A stretch of 64,000 nt of DNA. Origin: UBA7803 sp041395905. GTDB taxonomy: Bacteria > Pseudomonadota > Gammaproteobacteria > Pseudomonadales > Azotimanducaceae. Both the position numbers and the translations under genes were made by a program. Shown here in pieces: positions 17,657-26,133 of this stretch (positions are counted from its first letter, which is position 1; each line of letters begins with the position of its first letter). The notes below the pieces were generated by a model. The model had not been told where the DNA came from. It did not search any database and saw nothing but the letters and a program-made list of their open reading frames with translations. The stretch covers positions 1 to 64,000 of the forward strand of contig JAWKZP010000019.1 in the NCBI GenBank assembly GCA_041395905.1, read 5' to 3'.

Positions 17657-17676
17657 CCCGGCCACCGCGGGCCGGG
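17657..17676. terminator. Hairpin between convergent genes, possible bidirectional terminator
   Basis: CCCGGCC (17657-17663) and GGCCGGG (17670-17676) pair perfectly around a six-base loop between the ends of the GST gene and the convergent ABM-domain gene. There is no clear T tract on either side, so it is only a candidate. Confidence 0.4.
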
Positions 17677-17681
17677 GGGTA

Positions 17682-17969
17682 TCAGCTCAGCAGATCACTC
17701 GGGTGCGGCGCCCGCTCCACCAGCGGCAGCACGTTCGGGGTGTAGAACTCGCGGAAGTTGACGCCCGCACGATGGGCCTCCAGCGCCTGCTGCGACTGCC
17801 AGCGTTCCACCAGCAGAAACACCCGCGCGTCCGACTGAGAGTGGTATACCTCGAAGCGTTCGCAGCCGGGTTCGCGGCGCGAGCGATCCGCAGTCTCGGT
17901 CAGCAGCGCGCGCACGCGCTCCACGTCCACCGGGTTCCGGACGGTGAGGATCACGTTGAGATGAATCAT
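17682..17969 (-). CDS. Antibiotic biosynthesis monooxygenase (ABM) domain protein
   Basis: A 95-residue ferredoxin-like dimeric alpha+beta-barrel protein. HLNVILTVRNP at the start, EPGCERFEVYHSQ and VFLLVERWQSQQALEAH are the ABM/YgiN pattern. Members are cofactor-free oxygenases or small stress-related enzymes. It starts 10 bases after the ThDP enzyme stop, so the two form an operon. The functional link is unknown, but a small oxygenase paired with a ThDP-dependent decarboxylase suggests joint handling of a 2-oxoacid-derived compound. Confidence 0.85.
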   Translation of the reverse strand: MIHLNVILTVRNPVDVERVRALLTETADRSRREPGCERFEVYHSQSDARVFLLVERWQSQQALEAHRAGVNFREFYTPNVLPLVERAPHPSDLLS

Positions 17970-17979
17970 CGCGCGAGCC

Positions 17980-19536
17980 TCAGATCACCGCCTCGATCAA
18001 CGACGGGCCGGGCTCCGCGAGCGAGCTCGCCAACGCCCGATTGAACTCCTCCGCCGTCGTGGCACGCCAGGCCGGCACGCCCATGCCCTTGGCCAGGGAC
18101 ACCCAGTCGAGGCTGGGATTGCCGAGATCGAGCATGCTCATGGCCTTGGGGCCCGGGTTGTGCGCGCCCACACGGCCGAACTCGACCTGCAGGATGCCGT
18201 ACTTGCCGTTGGCGAAAATGACCGTGGTGACGTCGAGGCGCTCGCGCGCCTGGGTCCACAGCGCCTGCACGGTGTACATACCGCCGCCATCCGCCTGCAG
18301 ACAGACCACGCGCCGATCAGGACAGGCCACGGCGGCACCGGTAGCCGCCGGCAGACCGTAACCGATGGAACCACCGGTAAGAATCAGCCAGTCATGGGGT
18401 GGGGCGCCCCGGGTGGCGTGAGTCGCGCCGCCGCCCGAGGTACCGCCCTCGTCCACCACGATGGCGTTTTCCGGCAACAGGTGGGCGACCGCTTCGCCGA
18501 TGGTGCGCGGGCTGAGCGCGCCTTTCGGCAGCGCCGGTCGTGCCAGCGGCAGCGTGTTCGCCGCCACCTTGCCGATGCCGAGCGCCTCCCCGAGCGCAGC
18601 CAGCGCTCCGTCGACGTCGCCGTCCCGCTCCACCAGTGTGTGCAGCGCGCAGCCGTCGGGCGTCAGCCAGTTGGGCTTGTCCGGATAGGCGAAAAACGTC
18701 ACCGGCGGTTGCGTCGACACAAGAACGAGGTGTCTGGTGCCCGCCAGCACCTCGGCCGCCTGCTCGCCGAAGTAGGGCAGACGCTGAACGTCCACCCGTC
18801 CGGCGCCGCGCTCGATGCGCGGCACGAAGGTGTCGGCCATCCAGCGCGCGCCGCTGACCTGGGCAATCCGATCGAGCAGCGCGGTTCGCTCGGCGCTGAG
18901 CACGCCGTTGACCAGCAGCACGGTCGGCTCACCGGAGCGCAGCGCCCTGGCGACCTCGTCCACGCGGCTACCATCCACCGGCTTGGGCGCTGTGCGCGGC
19001 AGCGGCGCAGCAGACGCCGAGGTCCGGGTCCAGGCAGTGTCCGCGGGCAGGATCAGCGAGGCCACCTGCCCGGGCGGCGACAGCGCCGCCCGCACCGCCA
19101 GTGCACCGTCGGCCGCAACCTCGTCCGCCGAGGCCGAAACCTTGACCCAGCCGGACACCGTTCTTGCGATCCCCTCGACGTCGGAACTGAGCGGCGCGTC
19201 GTACTGCCTGTGATAGGTCGCGTGCTCACCCACCACGTTCACCACCGGCGTATGCGCTTTCTTGGCGTTGTGCAGGTTGGCCAGGCCGTTGCCGAATCCC
19301 GGACCCAGGTGCAGGAGGGTCGCGGCCGGCATGCCCGACATGCGCCCGTAGCCGTCCGCGGCACCGGTGACGATGCCTTCGAACAGGCCCAGCACACAGC
19401 GCATTTGCGGATTGGTGTCGAGCGCTGCAACGAAATGCATCTCGGAGGTGCCGGGATTGGCGAAGCAGACGGTGACCCCGGCGTCGACGAAGGTCTGTAC
19501 CAGGCTTTCCGCGCCGCTGCGATCTCGTTCGGTCAT
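17980..19536 (-). CDS. Thiamine-diphosphate-dependent enzyme (acetolactate synthase/benzoylformate decarboxylase family)
   Basis: A 518-residue enzyme with the three-domain POX-type layout. The N-terminal PYR domain has the catalytic Glu at about E53 in GLFEGIVTGAADGYGRM, a central Rossmann domain follows, and a C-terminal PP domain has the ThDP motif ADGGG...FANGKYG (GDG-N type, with the first Gly as Ala). The sequence NPGTSEMHFVAALD is typical of ALS-like proteins annotated as 'acetolactate synthase large subunit' that lack a regulatory subunit. It probably decarboxylates a 2-oxoacid or oxalyl-CoA-like substrate. It is the promoter-proximal gene of a pair with the ABM protein. Confidence 0.87.
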   Translation of the reverse strand: MTERDRSGAESLVQTFVDAGVTVCFANPGTSEMHFVAALDTNPQMRCVLGLFEGIVTGAADGYGRMSGMPAATLLHLGPGFGNGLANLHNAKKAHTPVVNVVGEHATYHRQYDAPLSSDVEGIARTVSGWVKVSASADEVAADGALAVRAALSPPGQVASLILPADTAWTRTSASAAPLPRTAPKPVDGSRVDEVARALRSGEPTVLLVNGVLSAERTALLDRIAQVSGARWMADTFVPRIERGAGRVDVQRLPYFGEQAAEVLAGTRHLVLVSTQPPVTFFAYPDKPNWLTPDGCALHTLVERDGDVDGALAALGEALGIGKVAANTLPLARPALPKGALSPRTIGEAVAHLLPENAIVVDEGGTSGGGATHATRGAPPHDWLILTGGSIGYGLPAATGAAVACPDRRVVCLQADGGGMYTVQALWTQARERLDVTTVIFANGKYGILQVEFGRVGAHNPGPKAMSMLDLGNPSLDWVSLAKGMGVPAWRATTAEEFNRALASSLAEPGPSLIEAVI

Positions 19537-19648
19537 TCGGTGTGCTCCCCGCAGGTATGGTCGTTTGCAGGCCGCAAGAGTAACCGATCGATCCCTGCCA
19601 GGTGCAGCATGGACGAGAAACGGGTGACCCTGTTCACGCCGCTGAGAA

Positions 19649-19663
19649 TGTTATAGTGTATCG
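19649..19663 (+). promoter_or_regulatory. Zur-like operator overlapping the -10 of the zinc-uptake operon
   Basis: TGTTATA-G-TGTATCG: the left half matches the gammaproteobacterial Zur half-site TGTTATA exactly, and the right half keeps four of seven positions of TATAACA. With the flanking GAA it recalls the E. coli Zur consensus. TATAGT inside the box (19653-19658) is a plausible -10, only 10 bases before the ATG at 19669. Zinc-bound Zur would therefore block RNA polymerase, and the transcript may be leaderless. Confidence 0.65.
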
Positions 19664-19668
19664 CCGTC

Positions 19669-19953
19669 ATGACGGCGCTCCCCACCCTGCGACGAAGTCT
19701 GCCGGCACTGCTGCTGGTGCTGTGCCAGGGGCTGCTCGTGCTGCACGACAGTCAGCACGTCGTTCCCGAGTTCAGTCACTGCGCGGTCTGTCAGGCCCAC
19801 GCGCCGCAGATCGCCGAGCCGCCACCGCACGATCTGGTGCCGCTGCCCGTGTTCGTGGTGCGCGCGCTGTTACCCCTCGAGCAGCTGGCAGCGAACGCTG
19901 CACAGCCGCGCCTCGCGTTCCGGTCACGCGCCCCGCCGAAGAGCCTCAGCTGA
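19669..19953 (+). CDS. Small exported Cys/His protein at the head of the zinc operon
   Basis: A 94-residue protein with an N-terminal hydrophobic signal (RRSLPALLLVLCQGLLVL), then a metal-ligand-like cluster H26, H30, H37, C38, C41 and H44 (HDSQHVVPEFSHCAVCQAH), a Pro-rich middle and an Arg-rich tail. It resembles DUF2946-type small proteins seen beside metal transporters, but I do not recognise a defined family. Position directly behind a Zur-like box and before OMP-ZnuA-ZnuB genes suggests a periplasmic or membrane-anchored zinc-binding accessory. There is no Shine-Dalgarno before the ATG; a leaderless start is likely. Confidence 0.72.
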   Translation: MTALPTLRRSLPALLLVLCQGLLVLHDSQHVVPEFSHCAVCQAHAPQIAEPPPHDLVPLPVFVVRALLPLEQLAANAAQPRLAFRSRAPPKSLS

Positions 19954-20015
19954 TCCGAACACGCCGACCGCCAGCCCGGCGGAGCGGCGAGGTCCAATCC
20001 GTGGAGGCTCGAAAC

Positions 20016-21446
20016 ATGTATGACCGTTACGCGCGCGGATTGCGCGCCCGAATCCCGTTGCTCATTGCACTGTCGCTCGCCTGGCATCCGGCTGCAGCCG
20101 CGACAGATGATCAGACCCGCGCCGAGGTCGAATCCCTGCGCCAGGCACTCGCCGAACTGCGTCAGGACTACGAAACGCGAATCGCTGCGTTGGAAGCGAG
20201 GCTGAACGCAGCGTCAGCCGCAGCGCCCGCGGCTGCAGCGCCTGCGGCACCACCATCCGTTGCTGCCGCAGCCGCAGCTGCTCCTGCGGTGCCGGCGACC
20301 GCCATGGCCACAGCCGGCACGAGCGGTACCGCCGGCGTTACGGGAAACCGTGACTTCAACCCCGCCATCGGCGTGATCTTCCAGGGGCAGGCCTGGAAAT
20401 CGAGCCTGGACGAAGATGAGACGGACATTCCCGGCTTCCCGCTCGGCGGCGAAGCCGGACCGCTGCCGCGCGGTCTGTCCATCGCCGAGACCGAGATCGG
20501 CATCAGCGCGAACGTCGACGATCTGTTCACCGCCAGGCTCACCGCACCGGTGGTGATCGAGGACGGCGAATCCAAGATCGAAGTGGAGGAAGCCTGGATC
20601 GAGACCATCGGCATGCCTGCGGGCCTTTCGGCCCGCTTCGGACGCTTCTACTCGGGCATCGGCTATCTCAACGGCAAGCACTCGCACGCCTGGGACTTCG
20701 TCGACCAGCCGCTGGCCTACCAGGCCTTCCTGGGCAATCAGTATCTGGATGACGGCGTGCAGCTGCGCTGGCTGCCCCCCACCGACCTGTACGTGGAGCT
20801 CGGTGCCGAGCTGCTGCGCGGTGATCGGTACCCGTCCGCCGGCGCTGCGGATGGGGGTGCCGGTGCGCAGTCGCTGTTCGCCCGCATGGGTGGTGACATG
20901 GGCATGAGCAGCAGCTGGCAGGCCGGCCTGTCCTATCTGCACAGCAAGAGCCGCGAGCGCGCTTCCGGTCCGGAGGACGCACCGCTCCTGTTCTCAGGAG
21001 ACAGCGACCTCGTGATTGCCGAGTTCCTGTGGAAGTGGGCCCCTCAGGGCAACTGGAAGCAGCGCAACCTGATCGTGCAGAGCGAGTTTCTGTGGCGCAA
21101 CGAGGACGGCCGCTACCTGCTGCCCGACGGCAGCGAGCCTGACATAGACCAGGACCAGACCGGCTGGTACGCGCAGGTGATCTATCAGCCCATGCCTCAA
21201 TGGCGCGTGGGCGCGCGCGTCGATCTGCTCTCAGCAGACAACCCGGGCGCGCTGTTCGACGGCACGCCGCTGGCCGACGACGGCAATGACCCGCGGCGCT
21301 ACACCATGATGGTCGACTGGTCACACAGCGAGTTCAGCCGACTGCGCTTTCAGTACGCCCGCGACCTGTCTGCGACGCGCGCCAACAACGTCTGGGGCCT
21401 GCAGTACATTCACAGTATCGGCGCCCACGGCGCCCACAGCTTCTGA
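20016..21446 (+). CDS. Outer-membrane beta-barrel protein of the zinc operon
   Basis: A 476-residue exported protein. It has a signal peptide (about 1-28), a short coiled coil (ESLRQALAELRQDYETRIAAL), an Ala/Pro-rich linker (about 60-110) and then a barrel of alternating strands ending in aromatic residues up to the C-terminal F. The pattern of coiled coil plus linker plus barrel resembles porin O/P-like and 'zinc-regulated outer membrane' proteins. It has no TonB box or plug. The ATG at 20016 follows GTGGAGG. It sits 62 bases after the Cys/His protein gene and 15 before znuA, so its proposed role is outer-membrane passage of zinc or a zinc complex (inference from context). Confidence 0.8.
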   Translation: MYDRYARGLRARIPLLIALSLAWHPAAAATDDQTRAEVESLRQALAELRQDYETRIAALEARLNAASAAAPAAAAPAAPPSVAAAAAAAPAVPATAMATAGTSGTAGVTGNRDFNPAIGVIFQGQAWKSSLDEDETDIPGFPLGGEAGPLPRGLSIAETEIGISANVDDLFTARLTAPVVIEDGESKIEVEEAWIETIGMPAGLSARFGRFYSGIGYLNGKHSHAWDFVDQPLAYQAFLGNQYLDDGVQLRWLPPTDLYVELGAELLRGDRYPSAGAADGGAGAQSLFARMGGDMGMSSSWQAGLSYLHSKSRERASGPEDAPLLFSGDSDLVIAEFLWKWAPQGNWKQRNLIVQSEFLWRNEDGRYLLPDGSEPDIDQDQTGWYAQVIYQPMPQWRVGARVDLLSADNPGALFDGTPLADDGNDPRRYTMMVDWSHSEFSRLRFQYARDLSATRANNVWGLQYIHSIGAHGAHSF

Positions 21447-21461
21447 TCCCAGGAGGTAGCC

Positions 21462-22358
21462 GTGTACCGATTTGTTACAGCTCTGGCATTGACCCTGGCC
21501 TCGCTCGGCGCCCAGGCCGAACTGCGCGTGTTCGCGTGCGAGCCGGAATGGGCCGCGCTGGCCACCGCCATCGGCGGCGACCGGGTGGCCGTGAGCAGCG
21601 CCACGACCGCCCTGCAGGATCCGCACTACATCCAGGCCAGGCCCAGCCTCATCGCCCAGGTGCGGCGCGCCGACCTGGTGGTCTGCAGCGGCGCCCAGCT
21701 CGAGATCGGCTGGCTGCCCATGCTGCTGACCAAGGCAAACAACGCCAGCGTCCGGCCGGGCACGCCGGGGTTCCTGGAAACCAGCGCATTGGTGCAGAGG
21801 CTCGAGGTGCCGGCCAGCGTCGACCGAAGCCAGGGGGACATGCACCCCCAGGGCAACCCGCACGTGCAGATGAACCCGCACAACATCACCGTCATCGCCC
21901 GCGCGCTCGCCGCGCGCATGACCGCGCTCGATCCCGAGGGCCCCTACCAGGCCGGGCTGGACGCGTTCCTGGAACGCTGGCTCGCGGCCATCGCCAACTG
22001 GGAGCTGCGTGCCGCGCCGCTGGCCGGCAAGCGCGTGATCGTGCATCACAAATCCTGGGCCTACCTGGAAGACTGGCTGAAGCTGACCGAAGTCGCCCAG
22101 CTGGAGCCGGTGCCCGGCGTGCCGCCCACCGCCTCGCACCTGAGCACGCTCCTGGCGCAGCTGGGCAGCGATGGCAAGGGTGCCGACTTCATCCTGCGCG
22201 CGCCTTTTCAGGACGACAAGCCTTCGACCTGGCTGTCGCAACGCACGGGGATTCCCCAGGTGATGCTGCCCCTTTCGGTTGGTGGCAGCGCGAAGGCAAC
22301 GGATCTCTTCGGCCTGTTCGACGACGTGCTCGACCGCCTGCTGGGCGCGTCGCAATGA
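21462..22358 (+). CDS. Zinc/manganese ABC transporter substrate-binding protein (ZnuA-like)
   Basis: A 298-residue cluster A-I binding protein. The signal peptide ends near GAQA (19). Candidate metal ligands are H55 in QDPHYI, H134 or H140 in the stretch NPHVQMNPHN and H195/H196 in VIVHHKSW; the last ligand is probably an acidic residue in the C-terminal lobe. There is no long His-rich loop. It starts with GTG at 21462, with AGGAGG at 21451-21456. Its stop overlaps the permease start (ATGA). With the Zur-like box, zinc is the likely ion. It lacks an adjacent ATPase partner. Confidence 0.9.
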   Translation: MYRFVTALALTLASLGAQAELRVFACEPEWAALATAIGGDRVAVSSATTALQDPHYIQARPSLIAQVRRADLVVCSGAQLEIGWLPMLLTKANNASVRPGTPGFLETSALVQRLEVPASVDRSQGDMHPQGNPHVQMNPHNITVIARALAARMTALDPEGPYQAGLDAFLERWLAAIANWELRAAPLAGKRVIVHHKSWAYLEDWLKLTEVAQLEPVPGVPPTASHLSTLLAQLGSDGKGADFILRAPFQDDKPSTWLSQRTGIPQVMLPLSVGGSAKATDLFGLFDDVLDRLLGASQ

Positions 22359-23128
22359 GCTGGGAGCTGCTGGACTGGTCGATTCTCGGCCCGGCGATCG
22401 TCGCCGGGCTGCTGGTGCTCACCACCCACGTGCCGCTCGGTATCGAGGTGCTCAAGCGCGGCATCATCTTCATCGACCTGGCCATCGCCCAGGTGGCCGG
22501 TCTCGGGGTGATTGCCGCCAGCGCCTTCGGCTGGGAGGAGCACGGCTGGCAGGTGCAGGCGGCGGCCGTGGGCGCCGCGCTGGTGGCGGCCGCGGGTTTG
22601 AACTGGACCGAACGGCGCTGGCCGAGCCGGCAGGAGCCTCTGATCGGCATCCTGTTCGTGCTGGCGGCAACCGGTGGGATTCTGCTGCTGGCGCAAAATC
22701 CCCATGGCGGTGAGCATCTCAAGGATCTGCTGGTGGGCCAGATTCTGTGGTCTACCTGGCCGGGCCTGGCACCGATCGCGGCGCTCTACGCCGTGCTGCT
22801 GACCCTCTGGGTCACGTTGCGGCAACGGCTTGGACAGATCGGCTTCTATCTCACCTTCGCCTTTGCGGTGACCGCGTCGGTGCAGCTGGTGGGGGTGTAC
22901 CTGGTGTTCGCGAGTCTGATCATTCCGGCGCTCGCGGCAGGCGCGCTGCAGGGCCGAAGCCGGATCGCAGCTGCCTACGCGATCGGCGCCGCATCGTACG
23001 TGCTCGGAATCGCCCTGTCGGCCATGCTGGATCTGCCCACCGGCGCGCTGACGGTATGGAGCATGGCCCTGGTCGGGACACTGGCCGGGTTTGCCGTTGC
23101 CGGGCGCGCGCAGCGCGCGAGCGCTTGA
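22355..23128 (+). CDS. Metal ABC transporter permease (ZnuB-like)
   Basis: A 257-residue inner-membrane protein of the ABC-3 permease family, with about eight hydrophobic helices, including PLGIEVLKRGIIFIDLAIAQ near the start and the conserved VGVYLVFASLIIPALAAG late in the protein, which is the family's signature region. It overlaps the binding-protein gene by four bases (ATGA), indicating coupling. It would form the pore for zinc, but the ATP-hydrolysing subunit (ZnuC) is not encoded next to it or elsewhere in this window. Confidence 0.9.
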   Translation: MSWELLDWSILGPAIVAGLLVLTTHVPLGIEVLKRGIIFIDLAIAQVAGLGVIAASAFGWEEHGWQVQAAAVGAALVAAAGLNWTERRWPSRQEPLIGILFVLAATGGILLLAQNPHGGEHLKDLLVGQILWSTWPGLAPIAALYAVLLTLWVTLRQRLGQIGFYLTFAFAVTASVQLVGVYLVFASLIIPALAAGALQGRSRIAAAYAIGAASYVLGIALSAMLDLPTGALTVWSMALVGTLAGFAVAGRAQRASA

Positions 23129-23137
23129 CCCGAGATC

Positions 23138-23341
23138 TCAGAAGCGGACGAGCACACCGGCTGCGATCAGCAGCGCGCCTGTGAGCACGGTCATCAGGGT
23201 ACTCGAGACGAAGTAGGGAAAGACCATCAGCCCGAGACCGGCAATGAACGGAACGACGGCGCTCTGCCGGCGACCGTAGGCGAAGAAGCCCATGCCGATG
23301 GCGCCGAAGAGCACGCCCCAGAGCAGAGTGGCGTCGCTCAT
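23138..23341 (-). CDS. Small membrane protein, uncharacterised
   Basis: A 67-residue protein with two hydrophobic helices: LLWGVLFGAIGMGFFAYG and, after the charged RRQ, VVPFIAGLGLMVFPYFVSS, then a third weaker one (VLTGALLIAAGVLV). It resembles the short 'amino acid transport'-like conserved proteins of proteobacteria, but I cannot name a function. The ATG at 23341 is preceded by GGGAA. It converges on the permease gene with only nine bases between. A longer frame upstream has unlikely composition and I did not extend into it. Confidence 0.6.
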   Translation of the reverse strand: MSDATLLWGVLFGAIGMGFFAYGRRQSAVVPFIAGLGLMVFPYFVSSTLMTVLTGALLIAAGVLVRF

Positions 23342-23523
23342 GCGCCGCTTCCCGGCAGGCGTTGCCTGCGAAGTGACACGTTCACACCCTGTTCCTCTTG
23401 CCCATGCAGAAAGGTTAGCAGTTCGACCACCACCGTCGCTCGCGGGTTCCCCGCAGGCGCTCGCGATTCGCACTGTCGCGACGCCCGTCACGAAAGGCGG
23501 ACAACCGTGCCCCGGGGGGCCCC

Positions 23524-23934
23524 TCAGGCGTGCAGCCGTACCGTTGCCCCGCCGGGCGAAGTCACCTCGCCGGCCGCGTTTTTCACCCAGAGCTCGAGCG
23601 TCACCCGCCGCTGCCCGGCATCGATCGCCGCTATCCGGCCGCCGGTGATCAGGGTCTCACCCAGATAGGTGGCGCTGCGATTGCTGTAGTGAAAGCGTTC
23701 GAGGATGCCGTGCTCATCGAGCCAGTTGGCCACACACTGCGCCAGCCAGTCCCCCTGCAGCGGCCCGTCGATGACGATGCCCGGATGCCGCTCGACGCCG
23801 GTCGTGTAGGCCTCGTCGTAGTGAATCCGGTGCGGATTCCAGACCGCGGCGTTGTACAGAAACAGCGTCACATTACTCGGTTTGTGCTCACGCTCCGGCA
23901 GCGCATCGCCCACCTTCAGATCACCAATGCGCAT
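23524..23934 (-). CDS. MaoC-like hot-dog dehydratase subunit
   Basis: A 136-residue MaoC-type hot-dog protein. The hydratase motif region reads NPHRIHYDEAYT (classical D-x-N-P-x-H; here W-N-P-H-R-I-H), followed by IVIDGPLQGDWLAQ. Such half-size proteins pair with a FAS1-like dehydratase partner to make a heteromeric enoyl-CoA hydratase, often in steroid or terpene catabolism. It follows the partner gene with two bases between (23937). The Asp of the usual catalytic Asp/His pair is Trp-Asn here, so the exact catalytic residues need checking. Confidence 0.82.
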   Translation of the reverse strand: MRIGDLKVGDALPEREHKPSNVTLFLYNAAVWNPHRIHYDEAYTTGVERHPGIVIDGPLQGDWLAQCVANWLDEHGILERFHYSNRSATYLGETLITGGRIAAIDAGQRRVTLELWVKNAAGEVTSPGGATVRLHA

Positions 23935-23936
23935 GG

Positions 23937-24413
23937 CTACCTCGCGATGCTCGTCTGCTTCTCGACCAGAACCGGCGCCCCGGCGGCGTCGGTCACACGC
24001 AGCTCGCGCTGCGTGAAAATGAGCGGGCCCTGGCGGCCGACCTTCTCGTACATGTCGACGATGCGGCTCACACCGGTGAGCCGATCGCCGGGCCGGATGG
24101 GCCGTTGCACCAGGATCTCCACACCACCAGCCATCACCCGCTGCAGCGGCAGCTTCGGCCCCGCATTGCGCCCGCGCGGCAGACCATCTGCGCGCAACTC
24201 GCTCACCTGCCGCAGAGGACCGAACAGGTTGAAGATGAACATGAGCGGCGCTTCGTCTCCGAGCAGGTACTTGTCGAGCTGCTGTTCGGTGGCGATGGCG
24301 TACTTGACGATGTCGCGGCGACTGACTTCCACCACCACCGGCGGCTCTTCGTGGCCGATCCAGGCACGGTGCTCGTCGGTCAGCAATCCTGCCACGTCGT
24401 TGCTCCCGCTCAT
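23937..24413 (-). CDS. FAS1-like dehydratase domain (MaoC N-terminal-type) protein
   Basis: A 158-residue N-terminal-type hot-dog domain, recognisable by DIVKYAIATEQQ near the start, MFIFNLFGPL, and the late RPIRPGDRLTGVSRIVDMYEKVGRQGPLIFTQRE. This is the non-catalytic or substrate-binding half of split MaoC hydratases. It is the upstream gene of the pair with the MaoC protein and starts four bases after the nitroreductase stop, so all three are likely co-transcribed. Confidence 0.83.
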   Translation of the reverse strand: MSGSNDVAGLLTDEHRAWIGHEEPPVVVEVSRRDIVKYAIATEQQLDKYLLGDEAPLMFIFNLFGPLRQVSELRADGLPRGRNAGPKLPLQRVMAGGVEILVQRPIRPGDRLTGVSRIVDMYEKVGRQGPLIFTQRELRVTDAAGAPVLVEKQTSIAR

Positions 24414-24417
24414 GTGA

Positions 24418-25098
24418 TCACTGCCCGTCGAATCCGATGAACGATGCCACCTCGGCCACGGGCCGCCGCTTCGACACCACCTGGTTGGCCGGAAAGCTGT
24501 CGTCCGGATAGCCCATGGCGACGCAGATCATGATGACCTGGTCATCGGGAATGCCCGCATGCTCCCGCACCACAGGCGACTGCATGATGCCCTGGCTGTT
24601 GACCACCGCGCCGAGCCCCCGGGACCAGGCCGCCGTCACCAGCCCGTTCACCACCGCGCCGCAGTCGAACTGAGCGATGTCCCCGCCCTCCAGTTCCCGG
24701 TCGTAGGTCACCACCACGGATACCGGCGCGTCGAACTGCCGGAAGCCCCGCAGCACCCAGTCCTGACGGCGCTCGGCGTCGTGACGCTCGATGCCCATGG
24801 CCTGAAACAGCTGCACCGCGATTTCGATCTGACGCTCGCGGTGCACCCCGGCGTAGGCACCGTGGGAGCGGATCTCCCGCGACGGCGGCACCCCGGCCAG
24901 ATTGCGCTCGGTGTTGCCTTTGCGGATGCGGTCGAGCGGCTCGCCCGTGAGCACGTAGAAATGCCAGGGCTGCGTGTTCATGGAGGACGGCGCCCGTGTA
25001 GCCAGCGCGATCACCTCCTCCAGGACCTTCTGCGGCACCGGGTCGGGCTTGAACCCGCGAATGCTGCGCCGGCCGTTGACGACTTCCTCGAACTCCAC
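24418..25098 (-). CDS. Nitroreductase family flavoprotein
   Basis: A 226-residue FMN-dependent nitroreductase: FMN-phosphate motif GRRSIRGF near the N-terminus, APSSMNTQPWHFYV, and the C-terminal MGYPDDSFPANQVVSKRRP. It would reduce nitro, quinone or enoate-like groups with NAD(P)H. I prefer the GTG at 25098, which has AGGAGG eight bases upstream; an ATG at 25131 would add 11 residues but lacks a ribosome-binding site. It leads an operon with the MaoC pair. A decayed copy of its C-terminus is found at about 60062-60274. Confidence 0.87.
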   Translation of the reverse strand: MEFEEVVNGRRSIRGFKPDPVPQKVLEEVIALATRAPSSMNTQPWHFYVLTGEPLDRIRKGNTERNLAGVPPSREIRSHGAYAGVHRERQIEIAVQLFQAMGIERHDAERRQDWVLRGFRQFDAPVSVVVTYDRELEGGDIAQFDCGAVVNGLVTAAWSRGLGAVVNSQGIMQSPVVREHAGIPDDQVIMICVAMGYPDDSFPANQVVSKRRPVAEVASFIGFDGQ

Positions 25099-25286
25099 GT
25101 TCAACACCTCCTGATTGGCGTCAGATTGCACTGCGCCGGTTTGTTGTCAGGCGAACATCATCCCCATACCGTGACGCTGTGCAAGACGCAGAGCGCACGC
25201 ATCGCTCGTCCCGGCACGGATCGCCACCAGGGAACGGCGCGCGCATGCGCCGCTTTGATAGACTCCTGATGCACAGGGAGCCGCCA

Positions 25287-26087
25287 ATGAACGAACCGCA
25301 CTTCGAGCACCTGCTGCTCACCACCGAGGCCGGCGTGGCGCGATTGACGTTCAACCGGCCGGGCCTGCGCAACGCGTTGAACCAGAAGATGATGGAGGAA
25401 ATCGGCTGCGCTGTGGATCATCTGGCCGCGCGTGCGGATCTGCGCGTGATCGTGCTGCGCGGCGCCGGCGGACACTTCTGCGCCGGCGGGGACCTCAATA
25501 CCATGCGCGATCCGCCGCCCCCGGACGCAGACGGCCAGGACCCCGAGTACCGGCGCTATCGCGTGTTCGGCGACGTTCTGGCGCGCCTGAACCGGCTGCC
25601 CCAGGCAGTGATCGCCGTGGTGCAGGGCACCTGTGTCGGTGGCGGCTTCGGCATGGCCGCGTGCGCGGACGTGGTGATTGCCGGGCAGAGCGCCCGCTTC
25701 GGTCTGCCCGAGCCGAGGCAGGGATTCATCCCCTCGCAGATCATCCCGTTTCTGGTCCGGCGCGTCGGCGAAGCGGCAATCCGGTGCATTGCCGTCACTG
25801 CCAGCGTCATCGATGCGGCGCAGGCGCTTCGAGTGGGCATGATCGACGTTCTGACCGCCGACGCCGAGCTCGAGGCGGCGCTCGCGCGCGAACTCGACGG
25901 CCTGCACCGGGCCGCCCCGAATGCCGTCGCCGCAGTGAAGCGCCTGGTGCTCGACTCCTCCCAGCGGCCTCTCGACGAAGTCCTGGACCAGGGCGCTGAC
26001 GCCCTGATGGCCCTGCTGCGCGGCGAGGAAGCGGCCGAGGGAATTGCCGCGTTTCTGGACAAGCGCGCGCCCCGCTGGTCCCGGTGA
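25287..26087 (+). CDS. Enoyl-CoA hydratase/isomerase family protein
   Basis: A 266-residue crotonase. The oxyanion motifs FCAGGDLNTM and GTCVGGGFGMAACADV are clear. At the position of the first catalytic Glu (GGGCEL in rat hydratase) there is Gly, while the second Glu is kept in LPEPRQGF. Single-Glu crotonases are often isomerases, hydrolases or decarboxylases, so 'hydratase' should not be assumed. The ATG at 25287 follows AGGGAG. It is divergent from the nitroreductase operon and ends at a strong hairpin. Confidence 0.87.
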   Translation: MNEPHFEHLLLTTEAGVARLTFNRPGLRNALNQKMMEEIGCAVDHLAARADLRVIVLRGAGGHFCAGGDLNTMRDPPPPDADGQDPEYRRYRVFGDVLARLNRLPQAVIAVVQGTCVGGGFGMAACADVVIAGQSARFGLPEPRQGFIPSQIIPFLVRRVGEAAIRCIAVTASVIDAAQALRVGMIDVLTADAELEAALARELDGLHRAAPNAVAAVKRLVLDSSQRPLDEVLDQGADALMALLRGEEAAEGIAAFLDKRAPRWSR

Positions 26088-26099
26088 GCACCCACAGGC

Positions 26100-26123
26100 G
26101 GTGCCCGCGATGCGGCGGGCACC
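26100..26123. terminator. Strong hairpin between convergent genes
   Basis: GGTGCCCGC (26100-26108) and GCGGGCACC (26115-26123) form a perfect nine-pair stem with a six-base loop, 12 bases after the crotonase stop and just beyond the yegP-like stop at 26134. No T tract follows. Placement between convergent genes fits a bidirectional terminator. Confidence 0.55.
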
Positions 26124-26133
26124 GTCCCGCGGA

